Under the pieces are notes generated by a model, which was not told the origin of the DNA, ran no database searches, and saw only the letters and a list, made by a program, of their open reading frames with translations. Below, one piece after another: positions 1-12,203 of a stretch of DNA of 64,000 nt. The stretch is taken from positions 1,178,001 through 1,242,000 of the forward strand of contig NW_020194517.1 of NCBI RefSeq assembly GCF_002865645.1, read 5' to 3'. Made by a program: the position numbers and the translations under genes. Numbering within the stretch: the stretch's first letter is position 1; the number at the start of each line of letters is the position of its first letter. The stretch is from Hyaloscypha bicolor E (taxonomy: Eukaryota > Ascomycota > Leotiomycetes > Helotiales > Hyaloscyphaceae).

Positions 1-1191
1 GCGTCCGAAAACTCCCAGCTCCGCTCTCCCAACGCCATCCCTCCACGTACATCCTCCACGAACCAGAACGGACTAAACCACATCATATCGAAGCCAACTG
101 CTTCTGTCCTGCATCCGGTGCCGGAAGGCGACTGGATAAGCCAGAGGAAACCCTCCATCCCGCTCTCCTCGAATCCCACCATCCAGCCCATAGCTCCTAC
201 AGACTCGTCAAGGTACCACAAAAACGACATGGCATTTCATGGCAAGGGGAACTGGTCTCCGGAGAAGGAGAAGATTCTGGTAGGGCCGTATGAATATCTG
301 TTTGCGCAGCCGGGGAAGGATATTAGGACGCAGTTTATTGCGGCGTTTAATGAGTGGTTGGAGGTTCCGGCGGAGAGTCTGGATGTTATTACGAAGGTTG
401 TTGGGATGCTGCACACAGCTTCCTTGCTCGTTGACGATGTTGAGGATTCGTCGTTGTTGAGGAGAGGTTTGCCTGTTGCTCATAGCATTTTCGGCACCGC
501 GCAGACGATCAATTCGGCGAATTATGTCTACTTCATCGCTTTACAAGAGCTTGGGAAGCTGAAGAATCCGAAGGCGATCAATATCTATACAGAGGAGTTA
601 TTGAATCTGCACCGGGGCCAAGGGATGGACTTGTTCTGGAGAGATACCCTGACGTGCCCGACTGAGGACGATTATCTGGAGATGGTGGGGAACAAGACGG
701 GAGGATTGTTCAGATTGGCAATCAAGCTCATGCAAGCTGAGAGCAAGAATCTAAAGTAAGTCTTCCCACGACCACTGTCAAAATTTCACTAACAGCCCAA
801 CAGAGACTGCGTCCCACTCGTCAACGTCATGGGCATAATCTTCCAGATCCGCGACGACTACCAAAACCTCTCCTCCCCCGAATACTCGCACAACAAAGGG
901 CTTTGCGAAGATCTCACAGAAGGCAAATTCTCGTTCCCTATCATCCACAGCATCCGCGCGAAACCGGAAAACATGCAACTCATCAACATTCTCAAGCAAA
1001 AGCCAGAAGATGAGCAAGTTAAACGGTATGCTGTGACGTATATGGAAGGGACGGGCAGCTTTGAATACTGCAGGAAAGTCTTGGCGACACTGACGGAGCG
1101 AGCGAGGTCGTTGGTGGAGGAATTAGATGATGGTGATGCGCAGAAGAAGGGGAAGGGGGTACTGAAGATTTTGGATAAGTTGGCCGTATAG
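1..1191 (+). CDS. Geranylgeranyl diphosphate synthase, 5' end cut by window edge
   Basis: Makes C20 geranylgeranyl diphosphate from farnesyl diphosphate and IPP, the precursor for protein prenylation, carotenoids and diterpenoids. Exons are <1-755 and 804-1191; the 48-nt intron has a GTAAGT donor and a CTAAC branch site. About 380 residues are visible. The frame is open right back to base 1 and the first in-frame ATG (229) lies inside the family-like N-terminal region, so the true start is left of the window. The first Asp-rich motif DDVED is at 433-447 and the second, DDYQN, at 853-867; KDIRTQ marks the family N-terminal core. The C-terminus lacks a membrane anchor. It could be the housekeeping enzyme or a cluster copy; the sequence alone does not decide. 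Confidence 0.95.
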
Positions 1192-1532
1192 TGGCTTGAT
1201 GATTGGAGATACCTAGGAATACAGTGCGGGTATTTGACGCTTGGCGGGCGTTTTGCTATCTTGGGTTGCTGGTTAATCTTAATTGATCCGGGGGCATACC
1301 TTACGAATTACGAATCATGATCCTGTGTGTTTACTTTGGAGGGAAAGTTCGCTCATACGTGATTCAAGCCGAGGTCCAAACAGCAAGTGCTGACTTTCTC
1401 GGTCAATCCTCGCCTATAAAGGGGGACCTTGTACGACGTGGCGAACAGGAGCTCGCCAAAAGAGGGGCATCATAACAACAAAGTGCTGTTGTTCTATGTT
1501 TGGGATCGCCAATCAGGTGATCTTGAAATTAT

Positions 1533-1557
1533 GTGCCTCGAACAAAATTCGAGGCAC
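1533..1557. promoter_or_regulatory. Perfect 10-bp inverted repeat with 5-nt spacer
   Basis: GTGCCTCGAA and its exact reverse complement TTCGAGGCAC are separated by CAAAA, about 290 bp upstream of the MFS start codon. The dyad form suits a dimeric regulator site, but no known fungal factor is assigned to it. Confidence 0.4.
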
Positions 1558-1648
1558 CTCCCACCCAGGGTTGCCTATGTTTCTGGTGCCGAATTCCCTG
1601 GTGGACCGGCGCGTGAGCGCTCCCAGCGGCTGGCCTATTGGGGTCGCT

Positions 1649-1659
1649 GCCGAATCGGC
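1649..1659. promoter_or_regulatory. CCG-N3-CGG dyad (Zn2Cys6-type site)
   Basis: GCCGAATCGGC contains inverted CCG/CGG triplets with a 3-nt spacer, the layout bound by many Zn(II)2Cys6 regulators. It lies 180 bp before the MFS start. A site this short can occur by chance. Confidence 0.35.
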
Positions 1660-1838
1660 CTGCGGAGATTGTGGACTTAACAAGGGTTGATCGCAACATA
1701 ACTTCACCGACACCACTTTTGCCTTTTTGCTTGAGAGCGTTATATCTTCATATCTTCTACCTCTTTTTTTTTTATCTTTCGCTGCAATGTCATTCAATTA
1801 AATTATTATCTCACCTCTTCTTCATACACTTGGAGGTC

Positions 1839-3617
1839 ATGGAAGACTCGATAGCAAACAGCGCTACAGCAGCGGCAGCCAACAAGCCTCATGATGAGGC
1901 TATCAAAAAGGATGAAAGCCAACATCAAGAAGAAGTCCAGGGCGGCAGTAATTCCAATGGGGAAAGTCAACAAGCAGACACAATCGAGCCTGAGAAAGCC
2001 GAGCCAACAACTCACGAGATCGCAGCAACAAAATCTCCAGGAGCAGAGTCTCTTGGAAAGGATTACTCCATCTTTGGACCAATGGAAAAGAAATTCATAG
2101 TCTTCGTTGCGACCATGGGCGCCTTCTTCTCTCCATTCACAACGCAGATATACTTCCCAGCCTTGACTAGCATAGCCCAAGATCTCCATGTCAGCAACAG
2201 CAAGATCAACTTAACGATGACTACTTACATGGTTCGTTTGCACTTGGCCTCACCCCTTTCCCTTCTAACTTGTTTACTCGATTAGATACTACAAGCCATT
2301 GCTCCAGCATTCATTGGGAACCTTTCAGATACTGCAGGTCGACGTCCAGCTTATATCGTCTGTTTCGTCGTATACATTGCTGCGGATATCGCTCTTGCTC
2401 TCCAGAATAACTACGTCGCCCTCCTTATTCTGCGTATGGTGCAATCAGCTGGTTCTTCCGGCACTGTAGCTATAGCCAATGCTATCGTTGCCGATGTTGC
2501 AACATCTGCGGAAAGAGGAATCTACATTGGCATTACATCTCTCGCCACGATCCTCGCCCCATCACTTGGCCCCATCCTAGGTGGCATCATCTCCCAATAC
2601 GCCGGCTGGAAATGGATCTTCTGGTTCCTCGCCATCCTCGCCGGCGTCTTCTTCATCCCCATGCTCCTCTTCATGCCTGAAACCTGCCGCCTCATCGTCG
2701 GCGACGGCTCCGTCCCACCTCCAAAATGGAACCGCTCCTTCACAAACCACCTCAAAGAGCGTCAACGACTCAAAGAAGGTCTCGGTCCCCCAGATTACGC
2801 AGAGCGCGACGCCCTCGCCAAGAAACGCGGCCCACTTCGCTTTCCGAATCCGCTCGACACCCTCGTCGTAGCATCAGAGAAAGAAGGCTTCTTCATCCTC
2901 TTCTTCGCTGGCATAGTCTACGCAGGTTTCTACGCAATCATGTCCGGCATGCCCTCGCAACTCAAAGAGATTTACAGCTTCAACGACCTCAAAGTAGGGC
3001 TCATGTATCTCCCCATCTCAGGCGGTTCTATCGTCGCGGCATTTGCTCAGGGAAAGCTCGTGGACTGGTCATTCGCGCGCGAAGCCAGGAAGATCGGGAT
3101 GCCGGTCCAGAAACGCAAACAGCAAGACCTCTCTCATTTCCCGATCGAGAAAGCTCGTCTCCAAGTCGCGGCTCCGATGTTGTTGCTGGCTACGATTAGC
3201 ACGGTGATCTATGGCTGGATCTTACACTACCGTGTTTCAGTTGCGGGGCCGATTATCATGCTTTTCGTTCAGGGTTTTGCGCTCGTTGCGAGTACGCAGT
3301 GTATTAGTATTCTGATCGTTGATATTAATCCCGGTCTGGCGGGCACAGCGACGGCGGCGTTTAATTTGATTCGGTGTTTGCTTGGGGCTGGGGCTACGGC
3401 GTTGATTCTCCCGATGACGGATAAGTTGGGGTTGGGGTGGAGTTATACGTTAATTGGAGGCGTTTATGTGCTTTTGAGTCCGATGCTTTGGGTTGTTGTT
3501 AGATGGGGTCCTGGGTGGAGGAGGGAGAGGGCGGAGCAGGAGGAGCGGAAGTTGGGGGAGAACGAGGAGAGGGAGAAGGAAAAGAGAGAACAAGGGGCAG
3601 GTGCTGAGGGTGTTTAG
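1839..3617 (+). CDS. MFS drug:H+ antiporter, DHA1 family (Aqr1/Qdr-like)
   Basis: Predicted plasma-membrane proton antiporter exporting drugs, organic acids or metabolites. Exons are 1839-2231 and 2286-3617 (574 aa). The intron donor GTTCGT follows an ATG codon and the acceptor is GATTAG. A soluble N-terminal tail of about 90 residues precedes the first membrane helix. After the splice junction comes the MFS motif A in the form GNLSDTAGRRP. The ORF then alternates hydrophobic helices with a long charged central loop (near residues 240-290), as in 12-helix DHA1 proteins. The last 40 residues are Arg/Glu-rich and cytosolic. Substrate is unknown; the adjacent GGPP synthase allows a role in terpenoid export, which is inference only. 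Confidence 0.93.
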
Positions 3618-5004
3618 AGAGGGGTCTTCTATGGTTCATGTGGAGAATATTTGAGATTTTGATACCCGAGGAGCAGGAGTCGTGTTTTTATGGGCGTTTC
3701 TAATTTGCATCTGCAAAGAAGCTGGGAAGCCCTCGAAAAGAAAATAAAGTTGTCAAACGGACAAAAAGGTTGGTTGGCCCCTAGGACTTATTGTGTTTGC
3801 AGAATTTCCAATAAAAAATATCTATGAAGACCACGATCCGGTATCATGGTCTCATATTATCAGCCTCGAAGAATGGAGATAACGCGTACAAATCCGTCAG
3901 AGTGGCTCGGTTCATAACATTTGAGTGGTTCAAGGACGTTGAACTTTCAGAGATTGTCGTCATATGAGAAGTCGCTTCCCGAGACAGTATTTTTTTACCT
4001 CCAAAAGATATCAAAAGGTCAGAGCCTGGCATCGTCGAAAATAACTTTTCACGCGAAGATAACCACGATTATTCGAAATCGAAGAGCACGAAAGATAGAT
4101 ATCTTTTCGACGTCCATGCAGAACTTGGGATCCTCATGACTTATGAAGGGCATGACCTGGAGATGCCGACGAAGGAAAGGAGAAGGAAAAAGAGCAGCGA
4201 ATAGAAGAGAAAAGAGGGCGCAGGGAGGGGGGCCTCTCTTGCGTGGTGTTGTATTTGTAAAAAGGCACTTGCGTTGAGGATGGGGGAGTGTGTTTCCCAA
4301 GAACTTTTCGGTTTTTGGGAGGCAGAAGGGAGAAATCCAGGCCTTGATGATAATCCAGTCGAGGTTTAGCCGACATTGACCCGAACGATAATCGCCACCC
4401 GTTCCCGCTCCACAAAACCTCCTTGAAACCCGAAGATCTTTACGGCCTTCCGTAGGCGGGGAGTATCGGCATCCACACTTCACCGTTGCTCCCCACATCT
4501 CCCCGCATTGTTCGCCGGCCGGAAGGGCCTGTCTTCCGCTTGGCAACCCGAGGTTCACCCGTTCCGTGGACGACGACATGTCGATCTGGAATGTCTTATC
4601 TTGAACACCCGAAGGCTTCTTGCCTCGAGTGGGTCAATCTCTCAAACTTGGGGCAGGTTAGATGGGGTTTCGGGCATGGAGGAGCTGTCTATCAAAAGGA
4701 ACGCCTCTGCCTGCCGAACATCACCCGGTGAGGTCTCATTCGCACCAATTGTCAACACGATTTGCCCATCCGCAGCCATGTTTTGTCATTCCAGCCAACT
4801 GGAACGGCTTCCGTCCAGAGGCAGTTCAATGTTTCGCACGTATCAAGGTGGGGGTAGCTCCTTCCTCAACCCAACGTCCCGCATACTTGAACCATCTCTC
4901 TCTTTCTCCTCATACCTCCTTCTCTCCTCGTCATCTAAGTGTCTCAAACACTCTCGTTCCTCTTCAGAAGCATTGCTGTTTTATTCGTGCGAATTCTAGA
5001 CAGC
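3618..5004. other. Intergenic region upstream of the GH3 gene
   Basis: About 1.4 kb without a recognisable gene. Long antisense frames (4049-4579) and forward frames (4486-5057) look low-complexity and match no family. CCCCAC and CCCCGC hexamers at about 4488-4506 fit the CreA consensus on the minus strand and could mediate glucose repression of the beta-glucosidase. Confidence 0.5.
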
Positions 5005-7753
5005 ATGACCGCAGCCATAGACGTCGAAGATGTCCTCTCCAGACTCAACAACGTTGAGAAGACATCCCTCCTCGCAGGTTGGCTCTCCTCCCCTCCTCAT
5101 ACCTCACTCTCACTGAAAACCCCTAGGCTCCGACTGGTGGCACACCGTAGCCCTCCCCCAACACGGCGTCCCAGCAATCCGCGTGTCTGACGGCCCAAAC
5201 GGCGTCCGAGGTACCAAATTCTTTAACGGCATCAAAGCAGCCTGTTTCCCATGCGGTACCGCCTTGGGAGCAACATGGGACACCGAGCTGCTGCACAAAG
5301 CCGGCGTCGCCATGGGCCACGAAAGCAAAGCCAAAGGCTCGCACGTGATTCTTGGCCCTACCATCAACATGCAGCGCTCACCCCTCGGTGGACGAGGGTT
5401 TGAAAGTCTGAGTGAAGATCCCGTGCTTGCTGGTCTCGGAGCTGCTGCACTCGTCAATGGGATCCAGGAGACGGGAGTTGTGGCGACAATCAAGCATTTC
5501 GTTTGTAACGATATGGAGCATGAGAGGAATGGGACCGATGCTATTGTTACTGAGAGGGCGTTGAGAGAAATTTATGCGTTGCCTTTCCAGCTCGTGGTTA
5601 AGGAGAGTCAGCCAGGGTGCTTTATGACGGCTTATAATAAGGTTAATGGATTACACGTAAGTGAGAACCCGAAGATTCTAAAGGATATGTTGAGGGGGGA
5701 GTGGGGGTGGAAGGGTTGCGTTATGAGTGATTGGTGAGTTCTTCGGGTTCCGGATATGGAATATTGAGATTGATGATTGCAGGTGGGGGACGTATTCGAC
5801 AACTGGCGCGGCAAATGCTGGCCTTGATTTGGAGATGCCAGGTGCTACGAAATGGAGAGGCGAAATGCTGACCCAGGCCGTTGGAGTCAATAAAGTGCCA
5901 CAACACGTTCTCGATGAGCGAGTTCGCAATGTTCTCAACCTTGTCAACCGCTGCGCTGCTGCGAATATCCCGGAGCATGCTGAGGAGAAAACTGCTGATA
6001 CGCCAGAGACGGCTGCCTTACTGAGGAAGATTGGAGGAGAATCGATTGTTCTGATGAAGAATGAAGACAATATCCTACCCCTGAAGAAAGACAAGAAGGT
6101 AATTCCTGCAACTCATATCCTACGCTTCATCAATTGACTCACTGCCTAGACCTTGATCCTTGGCCCGAATGCAAAGATTGCAACCTACCACGGAGGCGGA
6201 TCCGCTTCTCTCGCAGCCTATTACGCAGTCACCCCCTTTGACGGTATCAGCGCCCAACTCACTACCCCACCGTCATACACTGTCGGTTCTTACGCCCACA
6301 AGGAACTTCCCCTCCTCGGAACAGTCCTCAAAACCGATAAAGGGCAGCCAGGCGTGACATTCAGAGTCTACAACGACCCACCATCAGTCAAAGACCGCGA
6401 GCTCTGCGACGAAATCATCCTCGACAAGACTGAATTCCTCCTCATGGACTACAACAACCCGAAAGTCAAAAGTGCTCTCTGGTACGCCGACATTGACGGG
6501 TATTTCACTGCAGAAGAGGATTCCGACTTTGAGTTAGGACTTGGCGTCTATGGTACAGCAAAGCTTTACGTCGATGGCAAGTTGGTCATTGATAATGAAA
6601 CGAAGCAGACGAAAGGAACGTTGTTTTTCCATTGTGGGACGGTGGAAGAGAAGGGTATTCTGTCTGTGAAGAAGGGGCAAAAGTATCATATCAAGGTTGA
6701 GTTTGCGAGTGCTCCGGCTTGTAAATTGGATCAGGGGAGCAATGTGCTGTTTGGTGGTGGTGCGGCAAGGATTGGTGGTGCGAAAGTCATTGATGCGGAT
6801 AAGGAGGTGAAGCATGCTGCGGAGTTGGCGAAGGATGCTGATCAGGTTATTATTTGTGCTGGTCTGAATGTACGCTATCTCCCTTGGCCACCTTTTTCGT
6901 ATTTGCTAATCTTTAAACAGGCCGACTGGGAAGGCGAAGGCACAGATAGAGAAGACATGTCCCTGCCGGGGCACATGGATGCTCTGATCTCCGCCGTCTC
7001 AATAGCAAACCCCTCCACAGTCGTAGTAATGCAGTCCGGTACACCCATGGCAATGCCCTGGATCTCATCTGTCAAAGCCTTAGTGCATGCCGTAAGTCTC
7101 TTGCTCCTCCCATCCTCCCCCCATCTAACTTTGAACAGTGGTACGGCGGTAACGAAACAGGAAACGCCATTGCTGACATCCTGTTCGGAAACGTCAACCC
7201 CTCCGCTAAACTCCCTCTCTCCTTCCCAAAACGGCTCCAGGATAACCCCGCATTCTTGAACTACAGGACTGAAAGAGGGAGAGCACTTTACGGTGAAGAC
7301 GTCTACGTCGGATACCGATGGTACGAAATGCTTGACCTACCAGTCCTCTTCCCATTCGGCCACGGACTCTCATACACTACTTTCTCTTTCTCCGACCTAA
7401 AGGTTGATAAGACGGATAAAGATCTCAAAATCGCCGTGAAAGTCAGCAACACAGGATCGCTCGCAGGTGCAGAAGTCGTGCAAGTCTACATAAGTCAAAA
7501 GAGCCCAAGTATCAGGAGACCGAAGAAGGAACTGAAGGGCTTCAAGAAAGTATTCTTGGAGAAAGGGGAGAGTAAGCTTGTGGAGGTGAAAATTGAAACG
7601 AAGTATGCAACCAGCTTTTGGGATGAGATACGAGAAGCCTGGGTCAGTGAGAAGGATACGTATGAGGTGGTTGTTGGGGGCAGTAGTGAGGAGGTTACGG
7701 TTGTGAGGGGGAGCTTTGAGGTTGAGAAGACGGTATGGTGGAATGGGTTGTGA
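5005..7753 (+). CDS. Intracellular GH3 beta-glucosidase with PA14 domain
   Basis: Hydrolyses terminal beta-D-glucosyl residues from cellobiose and aryl- or alkyl-glucosides. Six exons: 5005-5077, 5127-5733, 5783-6098, 6150-6869, 6921-7091 and 7139-7753, giving 833 aa. The fifth intron region (6870-6920) is 51 nt and stop-free, so retention would keep frame. No signal peptide follows the start ([11 protein letters not shown]), so the enzyme is likely cytosolic. The catalytic nucleophile is the Asp of SDWW (about D226). A PA14 insert follows from roughly residue 390 (YNDPP through [16 protein letters not shown]), then the GH3 C-terminal domain ([15 protein letters not shown]) and a fibronectin-III-like end. 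Length and order match fungal PA14-containing GH3 enzymes. Confidence 0.95.
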
Positions 7754-8088
7754 GATGTGCATGACAATCTGTGAGCAGAGGGAATGAATGGTGATGAATA
7801 ATTTTGAGACAGACTTAGGCAGCCAAGAAATGGAGGGATGATTCCACACATGTATCGGGACAGCCCCTTGATTGACTGAAGCCTCTTTTCCTGATGTTGA
7901 CAAGCTCCAAATCTTATTCATTCACGAGTACCAGAGCATAGGTGGCTGCACTCCATTCAAGATGACAGGCAATTCACCAAAACTTTCTGAATCACGGTTC
8001 TCTCTGATCCCATTTGGAAAGTTCTACTTCTTATGTATCTACTCAGCTCATCCTCCTTTTCATGTGAACTTCGGACTGCGGCACCGGA
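7754..8088. other. Short spacer after the GH3 gene
   Basis: Contains the 3' end of the beta-glucosidase gene and whatever remains of the CAP gene promoter. Nothing else is recognised. Confidence 0.5.
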
Positions 8089-8900
8089 ATGCTCTTCAAG
8101 CAGCTATCAAAAGTCCCATTACCTCTCATCCTCCACTTCATCTCCCTTGCCACAATCTGCGGCATCCCAACTTTTCCGAACCCAATCCAACCCTCTCTCT
8201 CATTATATGCCAACACTCCACAGACTCCGCCTACACATCCGACGTAGCCTTTCGAATAATAGCCCTAAACAACCAGAATTTCTACTGCGCCGGGCACGGC
8301 GCTAAAAACCTCACATGGAGCTCAAATCACGCATCCTCAAGCCTGTCTTGGAGTAGGCAGTGTCCTGCGTTTCCTCCCTGACCCAAAAGAAGAGAATGAG
8401 AATGAGAGAGATTGGCTGACTGTCTAAATAGAATGTAGGAGGTAAGCAACTCCCCTACGGCGAGAGGGTCTTCCGTGGCTATCCCACCCTCTCTGATAGG
8501 ATAGACAGCTGGGATCTCGAGTGAGTGAACTACGACCGGGATAATCCTGGGTTTTCAGAGAGCACTGGACATTTCACGCAGATTGTGTGGAAGGCGAGTA
8601 CGCATATTGGGTGTTCTAGGACACAATGCTGTGAGTTTTCCCACTCCTTTTCTCTCTTCCCCCCTTATTATCGGCTTGAGGGTAGGGGAATCTAATGAAA
8701 ACAGCACGTGGATGGTGAGTAGTTTGCCACTACTCTTAGCAGGAAATACAATCGGCATCCCGAATGCCTTTACCAACAGTGTAGGGAAGCAGATATCTGG
8801 GTCGCCCAGTTTGGGCGCTGCAGGCACTTCATCGTTTGTGTCACCTTCTTCGCCAATGACGAATCCGGAGACTCCTTGGGGTCGTCCTGGTCCGCCCCAA
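8089..8900 (+). pseudogene. Decayed CAP/PR-1/SCP-type secreted protein gene
   Basis: Fragments in all frames line up in order with a fungal CAP-domain protein: a start with a hydrophobic signal-like segment (8089), then NFYCAGHGAKNLTW, PYGERVFRGYP, GFSESTGHFTQIVWK and NAFTNSVGKQ, and a Ser/Pro-rich tail. They cannot be joined. The frame shifts near 8215; a TGA (8379-8381) ends the first CAP block. A second TGA (8522-8524) sits where the family usually has a sense codon such as CGA. TGA (8716-8718) and TAG (8737-8739) interrupt the WxVVCxY block, and a further shift follows. Introns could explain one interruption but not all. Intact homologues are secreted and bind sterols or cell-wall components. 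Confidence 0.7.
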
Positions 8901-9833
8901 GTTGAAGACGGGAAAAGTGTTACTTCTGGTGCTGTTAGGGGTATCAAAGGAGCATGGAGCATGGAGGGTTGGCAAGGGTGGCAAGGGGTTGGAACTTATG
9001 GTAGTGTGGAAGGGGCATACTGGCGTTCTTGTGTGCTTGGATGGTCGTTATGCTGGTGTTGTGGTCTTTGGTTTGGCTAGTTGAGTGTACCTGATGTTCG
9101 GCAAAGCAAGCGACAGCCCATGTCTCAATTAGATGATACTTTCGAGACCACCAAGGAATATAGCTGGCCTTCTCAATTTCAGTATTCTAGAGTCTCTGTT
9201 AATCATGGGATGCTAGGATCGCCAAGATTATGTGGAGAATAGTTGATCTCTCATGCTCTGAAATTGCGAATAGCTCTAAAACTGTTAGAATGTAGGAACT
9301 CCTATTACTTCACAAACTTCTTGAGTCCATGGACAAGACTTGGGGGGGGTGTTCAATGTATTCCCTTGCCAGCGGATCCCACGTGATGGAATGAGGGGTT
9401 GAAGAAACCTGAAACAACCCCACTGTTGGTGACGTACTTGCAGCCAATTCGACGTCCATCCTCCACTCATATCTTTCCAAGGCAAATACATCTTCCCTCT
9501 GTGGGCAAGCTCGAAAGCTATGCAAGCTCTGATAGGATTGAATATAGCATTCGAGGTTCTGTCTCATGGTTTGCTCAAACCAAGCTGATCCTGGCCAGAA
9601 ACGGCAGCAACTGCTCTTTAAGTACCTGCAGCAGAGATCCACAGAACAACACCCAGTCTGCAGCTACTCGGAAGTATGCTTTCTTACTGCAACAGCAACG
9701 TTGCATGCAATTGGGTCAGGCATGCCTCAATCCCACGTCATAAGCCTAAGGACTTCTCCATTCAAATATCCGCGACGGTCTCAAGATCACTCTGGGCCCT
9801 GTGCAGCCTCTGGAAACCTTTGGTCAACTGAAT
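8901..9833. other. Intergenic region upstream of the GH89 gene
   Basis: No gene recognised. The frame that runs into the GH89 gene from 9801 begins at a GTG and is simply the upstream extension of its first exon. Confidence 0.5.
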
Positions 9834-12203
9834 ATGTTGCTGTCAAGCTTCTGGATATGGGCAACCTATCTCATTCTTGGCCTCGCTGCTCAGTCAACTC
9901 AAGGCATCCTTGACCTAGTGGAGAGACGATTGCCGAACCATGTCGATGACTTCGAATTCCGGCTTCTCACAAACTGGGCAGGAAACAGTACGAAACCCAC
10001 GAATGACAATTATATTGTCTCTTCGACAACGGCTGGGAAGATTCTAGTTGAAGGAAACTCGCTGAGCGCACTTTCAAGCGGGTGAGTTTCCTTCCATCTT
10101 TGAAATTGGGCGGGATTAATCAAATGACAGTCTCCATCGATATCTCACGGATGTCGTTCATGTGGATATTTTCTGGTACATTGGTAACCAGTTAGAAGTC
10201 GGCCCCTCGACTTTGCCAGCTTTGAACGCTGCTCTCACAGGATCCAGCATCGTCCCCTGGAGGTATCATTTCAATACGGGTGAGCCAGAACGTCGTTTCT
10301 CCCTGTTCTTATCGATGACTTACACTTGACAGTAACTTTTTCATACACCGCTGCATTTTGGACATGGGAAGACTGGGAACTAGAGCTCGACTGGCTAGCT
10401 CTCCGGGGCGTGAACTTGCCTCTCGCCTGGGTTGGACAAGAAAAGATCCTCGTCGAAGTCTTCCAAGAACTTGGAATGACCGACGATGATCTTTTCTCTT
10501 ATTTCAGTGGACCTGCCTTTCAATCTTGGAACCGATTTGGGAACATCCAAGGATCGTGGGGAGGAGATCTACCCTTGGAATGGATCGACAATCAATTCGA
10601 GATGCAGAAAAACATCACAAAACGAATGGTCGAACTCGGGATGACACCCGTGCTTCCGTGCTTCACTGGTTTTGTTCCTCGAGCAATTTCAAGAGTTTTA
10701 CCGAATGCTACGATTGTGAATGGATCTGACTGGAGCGGCTTCCCGGCTGAGTATACAAACGTGACTTTCCTAGAGCCCGTTGACCCAACATTTGCAGCAC
10801 TTCAGAAGAGTTTCATCACCAAGCAGGCTGATGCTTTGGGAAACATCACTCACATCTATACCCTCGATCAGTACAATGAGAACAACCCATACTCAATAGA
10901 TCTGGACTACCTCAGGAATGTATCCTACAATACCTGGCAGAGTCTCAAAGCTGTGGATCCAGATGCAATCTGGATGATGCAAGGCTGGCTCTTCTTCTCC
11001 CTCTCAAGTTTCTGGACGAATGAGCGTATCGAAGCATATCTAGGTGGCGTCGAGGACGACAAAGACATGATAGTCATCGATCTCTTTTCTGAAACCGCAC
11101 CTCAGTGGCAGAGAACGAATTCCTATTTCGGGAAACCTTGGCTTTGGTGTCAGCTGCATAATTTTGGTGGAAATCTTGGACTGTATGGACAGATCATGAA
11201 TGTGACCATCAATCCGATCGAGGCACTTGCCAATTCGAGCTCTTTAGTTGGATTTGGCTTGACGATGGAAGGTCAAGAAGGGAATGAGATTATGTATGAC
11301 CTCCTCTTAGACCAAGCATGGTCCGCATCGCCTATCGAAACTGCAACATACTTCTCAAACTGGGTGACCCGTCGGTATGCCGGCAATGGCCCCGTTCCCA
11401 GCGAGCTATATATAGCATGGGAAATGATGCGCACGACAGTCTACAATAACACCAACTCCAGCGTCCAAGCAGTCACAAAATCAATTTTCGAGCTGACGCC
11501 AAATATCACTGGAATGTTCCGTGCCGGGCACCACTCAACAGCCATCACATACTCTCCCAACACCCTGGTAACAGCATTCAACCTCATGTTCAACGCCTCA
11601 AAAACAAATCCAGAGCTGTGGAACAATGCAGCTTATCAATACGACATGGTTGATGTCACTCGACAAGTATTCAGCAACTCCTTCGATCAGATGTATCGCT
11701 CTCTCGTCTCAGCATACACGTCGTCTAATACTTCAAACACCACCATCTCCACATTGGGCAAGAATATGACCTCTCTTCTCACAACTCTCGATAGGGTCCT
11801 GAGCACCAACCCCGCTTTCTCCCTCTCTACATGGCTCTCCGCCGCTCGAGCAGAAAGCACGAATGCAACGCTTCAGAGCTTCTATGAATATAATGCTCGG
11901 AACCAGATCACTCTATGGGGACCTAGCGGAGAGATCAGTGATTATGCATCCAAAAGCTGGGGCGGGTTGTTGAATGGATATTATGTACCTAGGTGGCAGA
12001 TGTTTGTCAGTTATCTGCTTGAGGTGCCAGTCGCGAGGTATAATTACACGGAATTGAATAGCCGATTTTTGGCTTTTGAGCTCAAGTGGCAGACGCAAGG
12101 GATGAATGGGACGGTGCAACAGACTGTTCTTGAACAGGCAGGAGGAAAATTACAAATTCTTCTTGAGGGTGTGGTGGGGAGCTCAGACAATGTCTTTCGG
12201 TAG
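9834..12203 (+). CDS. Secreted alpha-N-acetylglucosaminidase (GH89, NAGLU-like)
   Basis: Releases terminal alpha-linked N-acetylglucosamine. Exons are 9834-10081, 10131-10279 and 10333-12203 (755 aa). The ATG at 9834 was chosen because it opens directly into a signal peptide (MLLSSFWIWATYLILGLAAQ). The N-terminal GH89 domain is followed by the catalytic barrel: WRYHFNTVTFSYTAAFW, then LDQYNENNP carrying the likely acid/base Glu, and LTMEGQEGNEIMYDLL carrying the likely nucleophile Glu. Many NxS/T sequons fit an extracellular glycoprotein. Size agrees with the family (roughly 720-790 aa). GH89 is uncommon compared with GH18 or GH20 in fungi, and its natural substrate there is not settled; mucin-, heparan- or fungal-wall-type glycans are possible. 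Confidence 0.95.

Larger units (their letters stand above)
1192..1838. other. Upstream region of the MFS gene
   Basis: Non-coding stretch between GGPP synthase and the MFS gene. It holds a TATAAA at 1415-1420, two short perfect inverted repeats (listed separately) and a T-rich tract near 1765-1780 just before the start codon. The open frames seen here on either strand show no family resemblance. Confidence 0.6.

Noticed and set aside
4049..4579. 176-codon minus-strand frame upstream of the GH3 gene
   Set aside because: Low-complexity, Pro/Arg/Phe-rich translation without recognisable motifs.
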